A stretch of DNA of 41,578 nt from an uncultured Coriobacteriia bacterium (GTDB lineage: Bacteria; Actinomycetota; Coriobacteriia; Anaerosomatales; PALSA-660), in contig CAIKZH010000001.1 of assembly GCA_903831865.1 (NCBI GenBank), positions 1 to 41,578 of the forward strand. The letters run 5' to 3'. This document shows, one piece after another, positions 1-8,315 of the stretch. A program made the translations under genes and the position numbers. The notes beneath the pieces were generated by a model that was not told the DNA's origin, did not search any database, and worked only from the letters and a program-made list of their open reading frames with translations. Each line of letters opens with the position of its first letter. The first letter of the stretch is position 1.

Positions 1-1
1 C

Positions 2-115
2 GTCACCCTCGACGATGTCCAGCGCGTGGCGCGGGATACGCTCGGTGGTCCGCGCACGCTCGCCCTGGTCGGTCCCCACCCGGAGAGCGATATCGACAGG
101 CTCCTGCCGCGCTGA
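2..115 (+). CDS. C-terminal fragment of an M16-type zinc peptidase (processing protease family)
   Basis: Only the last 37 residues are inside the window, read in frame 2 and ending in TGA at 113-115. The peptide VTLDDVQRVARDTL followed by TLALVGP resembles the C-terminal end of M16 (pitrilysin/processing-protease) domains, where a 'vt.ddv.rva...l' helix is followed by a short strand ending in vGp. The catalytic HxxEH half lies upstream and cannot be seen, so activity cannot be judged. An M16 peptidase just before dapB/lysC is a plausible arrangement. The gap to dapB is 29 bp, which suggests cotranscription. The ORF is too short and too truncated for the supplied track. Confidence 0.6.
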   Translation, partial: VTLDDVQRVARDTLGGPRTLALVGPHPESDIDRLLPR

Positions 116-144
116 AGCGGCTGATGATGGAGGTGCGCAGCAAC

Positions 145-927
145 ATGATCGAGGTCATCGTCACCGGGGCCGCAGGCCGTATGGGCGGCGAGGTCGTCAA
201 GGCCGTGACAGCGGCCGACGGGATGCGGGTGGCAGCAGCCGTCGATGCGAGCGGCGCGACGGGCACTGTGGATGACGGGCAGGGCGGCTCTGTGCCGCTC
301 ACGCATGACCTCGCCTCGGCGCTGTCCGGGGGCGGGCAGCGGGTGCTCGTCGACTTCACCGTGCCCGGCGCGGTCGAGGCGAACGTGACCGCCGCGTTGG
401 CTGCGGGCGTGCACTGCGTCGTCGGCACCACCGGGGTAACGGATGCGCGCTGGCGCGAGGTGGCGGCCGCATCCAGAGACGTCTGCCTGTTCGTCGCGCC
501 GAACTTCGCGATCGGCGCCGTGCTGATGATGCGTTTCGCGCAGCGCGCGGCCAAGTACATGCCGAGCGCCGAGGTCATAGAGCTGCACCACGACAGGAAG
601 CTCGACGCGCCCTCCGGCACCGCCATGCGCACGGCAGCACTCATCGCCGCGGCGCGCGGCGAAACGCCCGCCTCTCCGGGGCGCGAGACCGAGGTCGCCC
701 CAGGCGCGCGTGGCGCGGAGGTCGACGGAGTCCACGTGCATTCGGTGCGCCTGCCTGGTCTCGTCGCCCACCAGGAGGTCATCTTCGGCGGGCTGGGGCA
801 GACGCTCACGATCCGTCACGACTCCATCGACCGGACATCCTTCATGCCGGGAGTGGTGCTGGCGGTGCGCGAGGTCGTGTCTCGGAGCGGACTCGTGATC
901 GGGCTCGAGGAGCTGATGGGTCTGTGA
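145..927 (+). CDS. dapB: 4-hydroxy-tetrahydrodipicolinate reductase DapB
   Basis: This cytoplasmic enzyme reduces the dapA product with NAD(P)H to tetrahydrodipicolinate in the diaminopimelate/lysine pathway. The 260-residue protein begins with the Rossmann motif GAAGRMG at residues 8-14. It carries the signature HHDRKLDAPSGTA at 148-160, including the catalytic His pair, Lys152 and the substrate-binding SGT loop. The track starts at ATG 124. I chose ATG 145 because GGAGG at 129-133 sits 11 nt upstream and because MIEVIVTGAAGRMG matches the usual family N-terminus. The stop overlaps the GTG of the aspartate kinase gene by 4 bp, so the two are probably translationally coupled. Length is normal for the family (about 250-270 residues). 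Confidence 0.96.
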   Translation: MIEVIVTGAAGRMGGEVVKAVTAADGMRVAAAVDASGATGTVDDGQGGSVPLTHDLASALSGGGQRVLVDFTVPGAVEANVTAALAAGVHCVVGTTGVTDARWREVAAASRDVCLFVAPNFAIGAVLMMRFAQRAAKYMPSAEVIELHHDRKLDAPSGTAMRTAALIAAARGETPASPGRETEVAPGARGAEVDGVHVHSVRLPGLVAHQEVIFGGLGQTLTIRHDSIDRTSFMPGVVLAVREVVSRSGLVIGLEELMGL

Positions 928-2174
928 CCGACCCGTCTGAGCCCCGACCGGTCGTCGTCATGAAATTCGGCGGTACGTCGGTCGCCGGGGCCGAGGGCCG
1001 CGCCGCGCTCAGCGCGAGGGTGCGAGAGGCTCTTGTGGACGGTCGGGACCCTGTCGTTGTCGTGAGCGCGATGGGACGTCGCGGGGCCCCGTATGCGACT
1101 GACACGCTCCTCGGTCTCCTGGAAGGGTTCGAGACGGTCCCCAGGGAGGCCGACCTGCTCGCGTCGACCGGCGAGATCGTCTCCTGCGTGGTGGTCGCGC
1201 ATCGGCTGCGTGCCGACGGCGTCGCTGCGATGGCGATGACAGGGGGAGAGGCCGGCGTCGTCACGGACGGCGTCTTCGGCGCGGCGGCAGTCGTCGGTGT
1301 CGATCCCACACCCCTTAGGGCGGCGCTGCGCGCGGGAGTCGTACCGGTCGTCGCCGGCTTCCAGGGGATCGGTCCCGACGGCGAGGTCACGACCCTTGGC
1401 CGCGGCGGCTCCGACACGAGCGCCTGCGCCATCGGCGTCGCGCTTCGCGCCCAGGCGGTCGAGATCCACACCGACGTCGACGGTGTGATGACGGCGGATC
1501 CCCGAGAGTGCGAGGACGTGCGGGTCCTTGACGCCGTTGTCTACGAGGAGCTCTTCCAGATGGCGAGGAGCGGCGCCAAGGTCGTCCACGCGCCCGCCGT
1601 CGAGCTCGCGATGGAGGCCGGCGTGCCGGTCTGGGTCCGCAACACCTACACGCCCGCGAAGGGCACGATGATCGCCACCGCCGAGAGGCTGGACCCCGCG
1701 GGCCGAAGGGGCGTGGCGACGGCGGTGACGAACGTCGACGACATGGTGCGCGTCCGCCTCGCGACCGCCCCTGGGGGCGGCGAGGGCGCGCGCACTGCGG
1801 GGCTCACACGCGTCTTTCGCGCGATGGCGGACGCCGGGGTGTCGCTCGACATGTTCACGCCGTGCGGCGACTCGTTACTCTTCTCGTTCGAGGCATCGAG
1901 GTCGCCTGCTGTCGAGAAGGCGCTCGCGCGAGTGCACCTTCCGTATGAGATCGAGACCGCCCTTTCGATGGTGACCCTCGTGGGCGCGGGCATGCACGGG
2001 GTCCCGGGAGTGATGGCCCGTGTGGCCGAATCCCTGTCCTCGGCCGGCGTGGTCGTGCTGCAGATAGCGGACTCGTACTACACGATATCGGTGCTGGTGC
2101 CCGAGGCATGCAGCCGCGCGGCGGTCGCGGCGCTCCACTCGGAGTTCGGGCTCGGGTCCGGTGCCGGCGCATGA
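924..2174 (+). CDS. lysC: Aspartate kinase
   Basis: It phosphorylates L-aspartate, the first step towards lysine, threonine, methionine and diaminopimelate. The 416-residue protein has the amino-acid-kinase domain at roughly residues 10-270, with the nucleotide-binding KFGGTSV at 14-20 and the conserved GRGGSDTSA. A C-terminal pair of ACT domains (about 290-405) probably mediates feedback inhibition by end-product amino acids. There is no fused homoserine dehydrogenase. The GTG at 924 overlaps the dapB stop (GTGA). An ATG at 960 would remove residues ahead of the KFGG strand and is less likely. The symbol lysC is by function; isozyme identity cannot be told from sequence. It is followed by a 130-bp gap before dapA. 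Confidence 0.93.
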   Translation: MTDPSEPRPVVVMKFGGTSVAGAEGRAALSARVREALVDGRDPVVVVSAMGRRGAPYATDTLLGLLEGFETVPREADLLASTGEIVSCVVVAHRLRADGVAAMAMTGGEAGVVTDGVFGAAAVVGVDPTPLRAALRAGVVPVVAGFQGIGPDGEVTTLGRGGSDTSACAIGVALRAQAVEIHTDVDGVMTADPRECEDVRVLDAVVYEELFQMARSGAKVVHAPAVELAMEAGVPVWVRNTYTPAKGTMIATAERLDPAGRRGVATAVTNVDDMVRVRLATAPGGGEGARTAGLTRVFRAMADAGVSLDMFTPCGDSLLFSFEASRSPAVEKALARVHLPYEIETALSMVTLVGAGMHGVPGVMARVAESLSSAGVVVLQIADSYYTISVLVPEACSRAAVAALHSEFGLGSGAGA

Positions 2175-2304
2175 CGGGTCGTGAACGCGGCGGAGCCGGG
2201 GGCGGCGCCGGGAGCGCGGCTGTGGGACAATCGAGCACGTTCGAACGGCGCTGCTCGCCGCTCTGCTCAGGATCGGCAAGGCGAGCGCGATGAAGGAGCA
2301 TGAC

Positions 2305-3195
2305 ATGGCACAACCGCGTTTCGGACGCCTCATCACGGCGATGGTCACGCCGTTCGACCGCGACCTGCAGCTCGACCTTGACCGCGCGGCCCAGCTGGCC
2401 GACCGGCTGCTGGACCAGGGGAGCCAGGCGCTCGTGGTGTGCGGCACGACCGGCGAGTCACCCACGGTCTTCTACGATCAGAAGCTCGAGCTCTTCCGCG
2501 CCGTCATCGACTCGGTGTCCGGCCGCGCCCCGGTGATCGCCAACGCCGGCGACAACAGCACGGCGGACTCCGTCGAGTTCGCCCGCAAGGTCGAGTCACT
2601 CGGCGTGGACGCGATAATGGCGGTGGTCCCGTACTACAACAAGCCGCCGCAGGAGGGGCTGTACCGCCACTTCCGCGCCGTCGCCGAGGCGGTCGACGTG
2701 CCGGTCGTGCTGTACAACATCCCCGGTCGCTGCGTGATCAACATGACAGCCGAGACGACCCTGCGCCTCGCTCGCGACGTGCCGAACATCGTGGCGGTCA
2801 AGGAGGCCTCCGGCAACCTCGGTCAGATCGCCGAGATCGTCTCCGGGGCGCCGGACGGCTTCGAGGTCCTCTCCGGCGACGACGAGATGACGTTGCCGAT
2901 GATGGGCGTCGGTTGCACGGGCGTGATCTCCGTAGCGAGCCACGTGGCGGGGCCCCGCGTGCGTGAGATGGTCGACGCCGCGCGATCCGGTGACCATACG
3001 AAGGCGTTGTCGCTGCACCTTCAGCTGCTGCCGCTGTTCAAGGCCCTCTTCATCACCTCGAACCCGATCATGGTCAAGGACGCGCTGGCCCAGTGCGGGT
3101 TCACCGTGGGGGAGTGCCGCCTGCCGCTCGTCCCGCCCACCGCAGAGCAGTCTGCGGAGCTTGGCCGCGTGCTCGCCCATCTCCACCTGATCTGA
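2305..3195 (+). CDS. dapA: 4-hydroxy-tetrahydrodipicolinate synthase DapA
   Basis: It condenses pyruvate with aspartate-semialdehyde, the committed step to diaminopimelate and lysine. The 296-residue TIM-barrel protein shows CGTTGES at 46-52, the catalytic Tyr in LYNIPGR (Tyr137) and the Schiff-base lysine in VAVKEASGN (Lys166). The track ORF starts at ATG 2290, but that ATG directly precedes AAGGAG (2293-2298), an ideal Shine-Dalgarno 6 nt before ATG 2305. MAQPRFGRLITAMVTPF is also the usual N-terminus. With dapB, aspartate kinase, dapF and dapL nearby, the window holds most of the pathway. Confidence 0.96.
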   Translation: MAQPRFGRLITAMVTPFDRDLQLDLDRAAQLADRLLDQGSQALVVCGTTGESPTVFYDQKLELFRAVIDSVSGRAPVIANAGDNSTADSVEFARKVESLGVDAIMAVVPYYNKPPQEGLYRHFRAVAEAVDVPVVLYNIPGRCVINMTAETTLRLARDVPNIVAVKEASGNLGQIAEIVSGAPDGFEVLSGDDEMTLPMMGVGCTGVISVASHVAGPRVREMVDAARSGDHTKALSLHLQLLPLFKALFITSNPIMVKDALAQCGFTVGECRLPLVPPTAEQSAELGRVLAHLHLI

Positions 3196-3250
3196 CATCC
3201 CACCGGACGTCCCACCGCCGCGGATCGGAGGCGGGCGTCCTCACACGTGC

Positions 3251-3270
3251 CGGCATGTCGTGACATGCCG
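3251..3270 (+). promoter_or_regulatory. Hairpin abutting the RNase J ribosome-binding site
   Basis: CGGCATGT-CGTG-ACATGCCG is a perfect 8-bp stem with a 4-nt loop in the dapA-RNase J gap. It ends 1-2 nt before the GGAAGAG Shine-Dalgarno (3272-3278) of the RNase J gene. Upstream (about 3207-3242) is a second, imperfect GC-rich hairpin that could end dapA transcripts. A translational or mRNA-stability role is inference. Confidence 0.4.
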
Positions 3271-3285
3271 CGGAAGAGACGGAAC

Positions 3286-4956
3286 ATGAGCCATCGCAAA
3301 CATGTGCTGCGCGTCATCCCGCTCGGCGGGCTCGACGAGATCGGCAAGAACATGACCGTGCTCGAGTACGGCGACGATATGGTCGTCGTCGACGCGGGCC
3401 TCATGTTCCCCGATGTCGAACTCCCGGGCATCGACCTCGTGCTGCCCGACTACTCCTACATCCTCAAGCGGCGCAACAAGCTGCGGGGGATCGTGATCAC
3501 CCACGGACACGAGGACCACACGGGCGCCTTGCCGTACCTGCTTCGCGACCTCGGAGAGGCGGTCCCGGTCCTCGGTACCCGCCTCACGTGCGGGTTGATC
3601 GAGGGCAAGCTGGCGGAGCACAACATCAAGAAGCCCAAACTGAGAGTGGTGAAGCCCGGGATGCACGTGACCCTGGGCATCTTCGGCTTCGACTTCATCG
3701 CGACGAACCACTCGATCCCGGACTCGGTGGCGCTGCTCATCCGAACGCCCGTCGGCAATGTGCTCCACACCGGCGACTTCAAGTTCGACCAGACGCCCAT
3801 CGACGGGCGCACGACGGACTACGCCTCGCTCACGAAGGCGGGGAGAGATGGTGTGGCCCTTCTCCTGTCGGACTCCACCGGCGCGGAGAACCCCGGATAC
3901 ACGCGTTCCGAACGCGAGGTGGGCGCCGCCCTGCACCGCATCATCGAGGACGCGCCGCAGCGGGTCATCGTGGCCTCCTTCTCAAGCCACATCCACCGAG
4001 TGCAGCAGGTATGCGACGCGGCGGTCGACAACGGCCGCAAGGTCATTGTGACCGGCCGCAGCATGATCAAGAACACGGGCATCGCTCGCGAGCTCGGCTT
4101 CCTGCACATCGACGACGGGAACATTCTCGACGCCTATGACGGCAACGACATCCCCGCCGAGAAGGTCGTCATCCTGTGCACAGGCAGTCAGGGCGAGCCG
4201 CTCTCGGCGCTGGCCAGGATGGCGAACGGCGATCATCGCACTGTCTCGATCCAGGCGGGGGACACCGTGGTCATCTCGGCGTCGCCGGTGCCGGGCAACG
4301 AGAAGGCAGTCTCCCGCGTCATCAACCGTCTGTGCAAGGCGGGCGCCCAAGTCTTCGACCGAGCTGTCGCACCCGTCCACGTCTCGGGGCACGCCGCCGC
4401 CGAGGAGCTCAAGCTCATGCTGACCATGTGCCAGCCGCGCCACTTCATCCCTGTCCACGGCGAGACTCGGCACCTGGTGGCCCACTCGCGACTGGCGCAG
4501 TCTGTCGGCATGCGGGCCGAGGACGTCTACATCCTGGACAACGGTGACTGCCTGGAGATCGACGAGAATGGCGCGAAGGTCGCCGAGCACGTCAACGAGG
4601 CGGGCGTCGTCTACGTCGACGGCCTGCACGTGGGGGACGTCGAGGACGTGGTGCTGCGCGACCGCGTGCAACTCTCCTCAGACGGTATCGCGACGGTCGT
4701 CGTGGCCATAGACCAGCGCACGCGACGCATCATCGGTGAGCCGGAGCTCGTCCTGCGTGGGATCCCGTTGGACAGGGCCGACGAAGTCATGCGCGAGGCT
4801 CAGGCGAGGGTCGCCAAGGCGCTCGCACGTATGGAGAAGGAGGGCGCGCGGGACCGGGGTCTCATCCAGCGCGCCGTCCGCGACGCGCTGTCGCAATACG
4901 TGTGGGAGTCCCTGCGTCGACGTCCGATGATCATCCCCGTCGTGATGGAGGTCTGA
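3286..4956 (+). CDS. rnj: Ribonuclease J (metallo-beta-lactamase/beta-CASP family)
   Basis: RNase J is a cytoplasmic 5'-3' exonuclease and endonuclease central to mRNA decay and rRNA maturation in Gram-positives. The 556-residue protein has the usual family length. It carries the zinc-binding HGHEDH at 73-78, a second metal motif in HTGDFKFDQ, the beta-CASP insert in the middle and a C-terminal domain after about residue 450. The track starts at GTG 3247. ATG 3286 is preferred because GGAAGAG lies 7 nt upstream and MSHRKHVLRVIPLGGLDEIGKN matches family N-termini. It lies directly upstream of uppP. RNase Y is also encoded in this window, so the cell has both decay nucleases. Confidence 0.94.
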   Translation: MSHRKHVLRVIPLGGLDEIGKNMTVLEYGDDMVVVDAGLMFPDVELPGIDLVLPDYSYILKRRNKLRGIVITHGHEDHTGALPYLLRDLGEAVPVLGTRLTCGLIEGKLAEHNIKKPKLRVVKPGMHVTLGIFGFDFIATNHSIPDSVALLIRTPVGNVLHTGDFKFDQTPIDGRTTDYASLTKAGRDGVALLLSDSTGAENPGYTRSEREVGAALHRIIEDAPQRVIVASFSSHIHRVQQVCDAAVDNGRKVIVTGRSMIKNTGIARELGFLHIDDGNILDAYDGNDIPAEKVVILCTGSQGEPLSALARMANGDHRTVSIQAGDTVVISASPVPGNEKAVSRVINRLCKAGAQVFDRAVAPVHVSGHAAAEELKLMLTMCQPRHFIPVHGETRHLVAHSRLAQSVGMRAEDVYILDNGDCLEIDENGAKVAEHVNEAGVVYVDGLHVGDVEDVVLRDRVQLSSDGIATVVVAIDQRTRRIIGEPELVLRGIPLDRADEVMREAQARVAKALARMEKEGARDRGLIQRAVRDALSQYVWESLRRRPMIIPVVMEV

Positions 4957-4958
4957 GC

Positions 4959-5831
4959 GTGTCGCATGCGTGGGCCGTCTTGCTCGGCCTGGTGCAGGGC
5001 GTCACGGAGTTCCTTCCGATCTCCTCGACCGCGCACCTCCGACTCATACCATGGGTGTTCGGCGTGGACACGTCGCTGCCGCTCGTCGCGTCCGCGCAGT
5101 TCGACATCGCGCTGCACGCCGGGAGCTTCATCGCGATCCTCGCCGCCCTGTGGTCCGACTGGGTGGACCTCTTCTCCACCGCGTTCGGCTCGCGCGCCGT
5201 CACCGTGTCGGAGAAGAGCCCGACGCAGGACCCACTGGTCAGCGACAGGACTCAGGCGCGGCGGTTCATCGGCTTCCTGCTTGTCACCTCCGTTCCCGCC
5301 GGGATCGTGGGGGTCCTGCTCGATCAGCCGCTCGAGAAGTACTCGACTCCTGCCGAGTTCCACGCCGCGCCGCTCCTGGTGGGAGCGTGCCTGGCACTCT
5401 TCGGCGTCTTGCTGTGGGCTGTCGATCGCTATGTGTCGAGGCAGGATCCGATCGGCTCGATGACGTGGTGGAAGGCATTCGGCATCGGCTGCGCGCAGGC
5501 AGTCGCGCTCATCCCCGGGGTGTCCCGCTCCGGGTCCACGATGACGGCCGGCCGCGCCATGGGGTTCTCTCGCGAGACGGCGGCGCGCTACTCGTTCATG
5601 GCTGCACTGCCCATCATCGGCGGCGCCGCCGCGTGGGGCTTGCGCGACGTCCCCATCTCGACCCTGCTCTCCTTGGACTGGGTGCTCGGGTTCACGGCGG
5701 CTGCGCTGTCCTCGTACCTGTTCATGCGCGTCATGCTGGCGTACGTGAGAAAGCACACGTTCGCGGTCTTCATGTGGTACCGCATCGCGGCCGGCCTCTT
5801 CTTCGTCGCGCTCTTCTGGATCCGCGGCTGA
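4959..5831 (+). CDS. uppP: Undecaprenyl-diphosphatase UppP (BacA)
   Basis: This integral membrane phosphatase recycles undecaprenyl pyrophosphate to the monophosphate lipid carrier for peptidoglycan synthesis; overexpression of family members gives bacitracin resistance. The 290-residue protein has about eight hydrophobic segments. It carries both signatures: EFLPISSTAHL near the N-terminus and PGVSRSGSTMTAGRA in the middle. The track start at 4902 lies inside the RNase J gene. The true start is GTG 4959, with GGAGG at 4947-4951 placed 7 nt upstream, so the gap to RNase J is only 2 bp. This implies cotranscription and coupling. Confidence 0.94.
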   Translation: MSHAWAVLLGLVQGVTEFLPISSTAHLRLIPWVFGVDTSLPLVASAQFDIALHAGSFIAILAALWSDWVDLFSTAFGSRAVTVSEKSPTQDPLVSDRTQARRFIGFLLVTSVPAGIVGVLLDQPLEKYSTPAEFHAAPLLVGACLALFGVLLWAVDRYVSRQDPIGSMTWWKAFGIGCAQAVALIPGVSRSGSTMTAGRAMGFSRETAARYSFMAALPIIGGAAAWGLRDVPISTLLSLDWVLGFTAAALSSYLFMRVMLAYVRKHTFAVFMWYRIAAGLFFVALFWIRG

Positions 5832-5870
5832 TCCGACGCCTCGGGCACGCCCGATCGTTCGTGCTGCCGC

Positions 5871-5876
5871 TATACT
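5871..5876 (+). promoter_or_regulatory. -10 element TATACT upstream of ftsK
   Basis: TATACT lies 88 nt before the ftsK start codon in the uppP-ftsK gap. No good -35 is visible at 16-18 nt. A transcript starting about 7 nt downstream would begin with the inverted repeat CGGTCGGG (5881-5888) / CCCGACCG (5912-5919). Confidence 0.45.
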
Positions 5877-5963
5877 TGGCCGGTCGGGAGGGCGACGCGG
5901 GCGCCGCGTGGCCCGACCGCGCGAGCGGACCGTCGATGAAGCCCTCCGGTGAAGGAACAGGTA

Positions 5964-8213
5964 GTGGCGACAAAGGGCACTTCGCGTGGCAGACCTCGTG
6001 ATCCGGGCGTCCGGGGCCGTTCGTCCACGGCGCGCAAGCCCTCCAAGAAGGCCGGCGACACGTCGCTGGCCCGCGACGTGTGGGGGATCGCCCTTGTCGT
6101 TATCGCGATAGCCTTGGCGATCTCGGTGCTGGCTCCCGGCAGCGCCCCCGTGCCCAGGTGGGTCGCGTCCATCCTTGGGATGGTCATGGGGCTCGGGCGA
6201 TTCGTGGTCCCCTTCGCTCTGTTCTTCTGGGCGCTCTCGATCGTGTTCAGGCGTGACGCGAGCGACCTGGTGGTCGCGTCCGGTTTCGCACTCGCGTTCC
6301 TCTCGCTGATCACGATGCTGTCCGCTTCGGTCCCGCTGGCGAGCGCCACCTTCTTCGGGTCAGCTGCTGCCGTCGCGCATGGCGGCTATGTGGGGGCCGG
6401 AGTCGCGTGGCTGTTGCTCCGCCTTCTGGGGACTGCCATCTCCTACGTGGTCCTGTCCGGCGGGCTGCTCATAGGGATCGTGATGGCCACGGGGACCTCG
6501 CTCGCAGACGTGTGGGACCGGGCGCACGAGGCGTTCGTGCGCCCGAGACCGGCATCGCGCCCACCGGAGCGGGCGGCCCGGCCGGACCCGGGCCCGACCG
6601 CCAAGACCCTGCCTTTGGGCGACCTCGACACCGAGGAGCCCGCGGCAGCGGGTCTCCTCACCCGGACGCTCCGCGCCGCCGACCATCAGGCGGAGAGGGT
6701 CACCGTGCCCGTCATGCGCGCTTCGGTCCCTCACCGCAACGAGGACTTCGAGCTCCCGTCCCTTTCGGTGCTTCGAGTGAGCCCCACCAGCGCCGCGGCC
6801 AGCCGCGCCACCGACAAGGAACTGCAGGCAGTCGCGCAGGTCATCGAATCGACTCTGTCCACCTTCGACATCGCATCAAGGGTGGAGGACTGGATCGCCG
6901 GTCCGACGGTCACGCTCTTCGAGGTCAAGATCGCGCGCGGGGTGAAGGTCAACAGGGTCACCGCGCTATCCGACGATCTCGCGCTCGCCCTCGCGACCCC
7001 GACCGTGCGCGTCCTCGCGCCCATCCCAGGCAAGTCACTCATCGGGATCGAGGTGCCCAACGAGCATCGCACCACGGTCACCCTCGGCGACGTGCTCGCG
7101 GGCAGCACGACGGAGGAGACGAGTCCTCTGATGCTGGCGATCGGCAAGGACGTCGGCGGTGAGAGCGTCGTGCTGGATCTTGCACGCATGCCCCACCTGC
7201 TGATCGCCGGTTCGACGGGCACAGGGAAGTCCGTGTGCATCAACGCGCTGCTGGTCTCGCTCCTGATGCGTGCGACACCCGACGATGTCCGCCTGATCCT
7301 CATCGATCCGAAGCGCATCGAACTGTCCTTGTACAACGGCGTGCCGCACCTCTACGTCCCGGTGGTCACGGAGGCGAAGGAGGCGGCGAGTGCGCTGGCG
7401 TGGGCGGTCTCGGAGATGGACTCCCGCCTGCGAAGACTGCAGAAGGCATCCGCGCGCAACATCGCCATGTACAACTCGATGGCCCACGACGGGACGCTGC
7501 CCGAGGGCATGGAGGCGATGCCTTACCTGGTGATCGTGATCGATGAGCTCGCGGACCTCATGATGGTCGCGGCCCGCGAGGTCGAGGACTCGATCTGCCG
7601 GCTCGCTCAGCTGGCGCGCGCTGCGGGCATCCACCTGGTCGTAGCCACCCAACGGCCGTCCACCGACATCATCACCGGACTGATCAAGACCAACATCACC
7701 ACCCGTATCGCCTTCGCGGTCTCGTCCAGCATCGATTCTCGCGTGATCCTTGATACGCCGGGCGCCGAGCGTCTGGTCGGTCTGGGCGACATGCTGCTGT
7801 CCACACCGGCCTTGGCGAAGCCGAAGCGTGTGCAGGGCGCCTACGTCGCCGAGGACGAGATCTCCGCCCTCGTCGAACACGTGAAGAAGCAGGCCGAGCC
7901 TGAATACCACGAGGAGATCCTGCACGTCCGCATCGCCACGACCGGTGGTGGCGTCGACGACGGGGGCGACGACGACCCTCTGCTGTGGGAAGCCGCCGAC
8001 ATCGCCGTGACCTCCGGCGTGGGCTCCACCTCGCTCCTGCAGCGGCGTCTGAAGGTGGGCTACGCCAGGGCTGGCCGCATCATGGACATGCTCGAGCAGA
8101 AGGGCGTCGTAGGACCTCCCGACGGCAGCAAGCCTCGTGAGGTCCTCGCGGATGTCGAGGAGCTCGAGTCGATGAAAGCGTTCGAGCGCAGCGACGCGCG
8201 CGAAGACGGCTGA
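5964..8213 (+). CDS. ftsK: DNA translocase FtsK/SpoIIIE
   Basis: This septum-anchored, ATP-driven double-strand DNA pump clears chromosome ends at division. The 749-residue protein has an N-terminal membrane domain (about residues 30-180, several hydrophobic helices) and a short linker. The motor follows, with Walker A GSTGTGKS near 415-422 and Walker B LVIVIDELADL near 521-533. A C-terminal winged-helix gamma domain (about 675-740) ends the protein. The linker is short, as in SpoIIIE-type proteins. The track begins at GTG 5949, but GAAGGA at 5951-5956 is well spaced for GTG 5964, giving MATKGTSRGRPRDPG. It heads a transcript from the -10 at 5871 and is followed by the RodZ-like gene. Confidence 0.94.
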   Translation: MATKGTSRGRPRDPGVRGRSSTARKPSKKAGDTSLARDVWGIALVVIAIALAISVLAPGSAPVPRWVASILGMVMGLGRFVVPFALFFWALSIVFRRDASDLVVASGFALAFLSLITMLSASVPLASATFFGSAAAVAHGGYVGAGVAWLLLRLLGTAISYVVLSGGLLIGIVMATGTSLADVWDRAHEAFVRPRPASRPPERAARPDPGPTAKTLPLGDLDTEEPAAAGLLTRTLRAADHQAERVTVPVMRASVPHRNEDFELPSLSVLRVSPTSAAASRATDKELQAVAQVIESTLSTFDIASRVEDWIAGPTVTLFEVKIARGVKVNRVTALSDDLALALATPTVRVLAPIPGKSLIGIEVPNEHRTTVTLGDVLAGSTTEETSPLMLAIGKDVGGESVVLDLARMPHLLIAGSTGTGKSVCINALLVSLLMRATPDDVRLILIDPKRIELSLYNGVPHLYVPVVTEAKEAASALAWAVSEMDSRLRRLQKASARNIAMYNSMAHDGTLPEGMEAMPYLVIVIDELADLMMVAAREVEDSICRLAQLARAAGIHLVVATQRPSTDIITGLIKTNITTRIAFAVSSSIDSRVILDTPGAERLVGLGDMLLSTPALAKPKRVQGAYVAEDEISALVEHVKKQAEPEYHEEILHVRIATTGGGVDDGGDDDPLLWEAADIAVTSGVGSTSLLQRRLKVGYARAGRIMDMLEQKGVVGPPDGSKPREVLADVEELESMKAFERSDAREDG

Positions 8214-8268
8214 GGAGACGCCCCCTCCGCCGAACGGGTCATGAAGTCCAGCCTGAGACGCCCTGCGC

Positions 8269-8274
8269 TACAAT
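8269..8274 (+). promoter_or_regulatory. -10 element TACAAT upstream of the RodZ-like gene
   Basis: TACAAT lies 42 nt before ATG 8316 in the ftsK-RodZ gap. No clear -35 is present. It fits the TANNNT -10 pattern seen repeatedly in this window. Confidence 0.35.
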
Positions 8275-8315
8275 CACACGCGGATACGCACACGGACTGC
8301 GACGGACAGGCGCGC

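Noticed and set aside
2236-2247. CGTTCGAACG palindrome in the lysC-dapA gap as a LexA box
   Set aside because: The half-sites are inverted relative to GAAC-N4-GTTC and there is no spacer; it is not an SOS operator.
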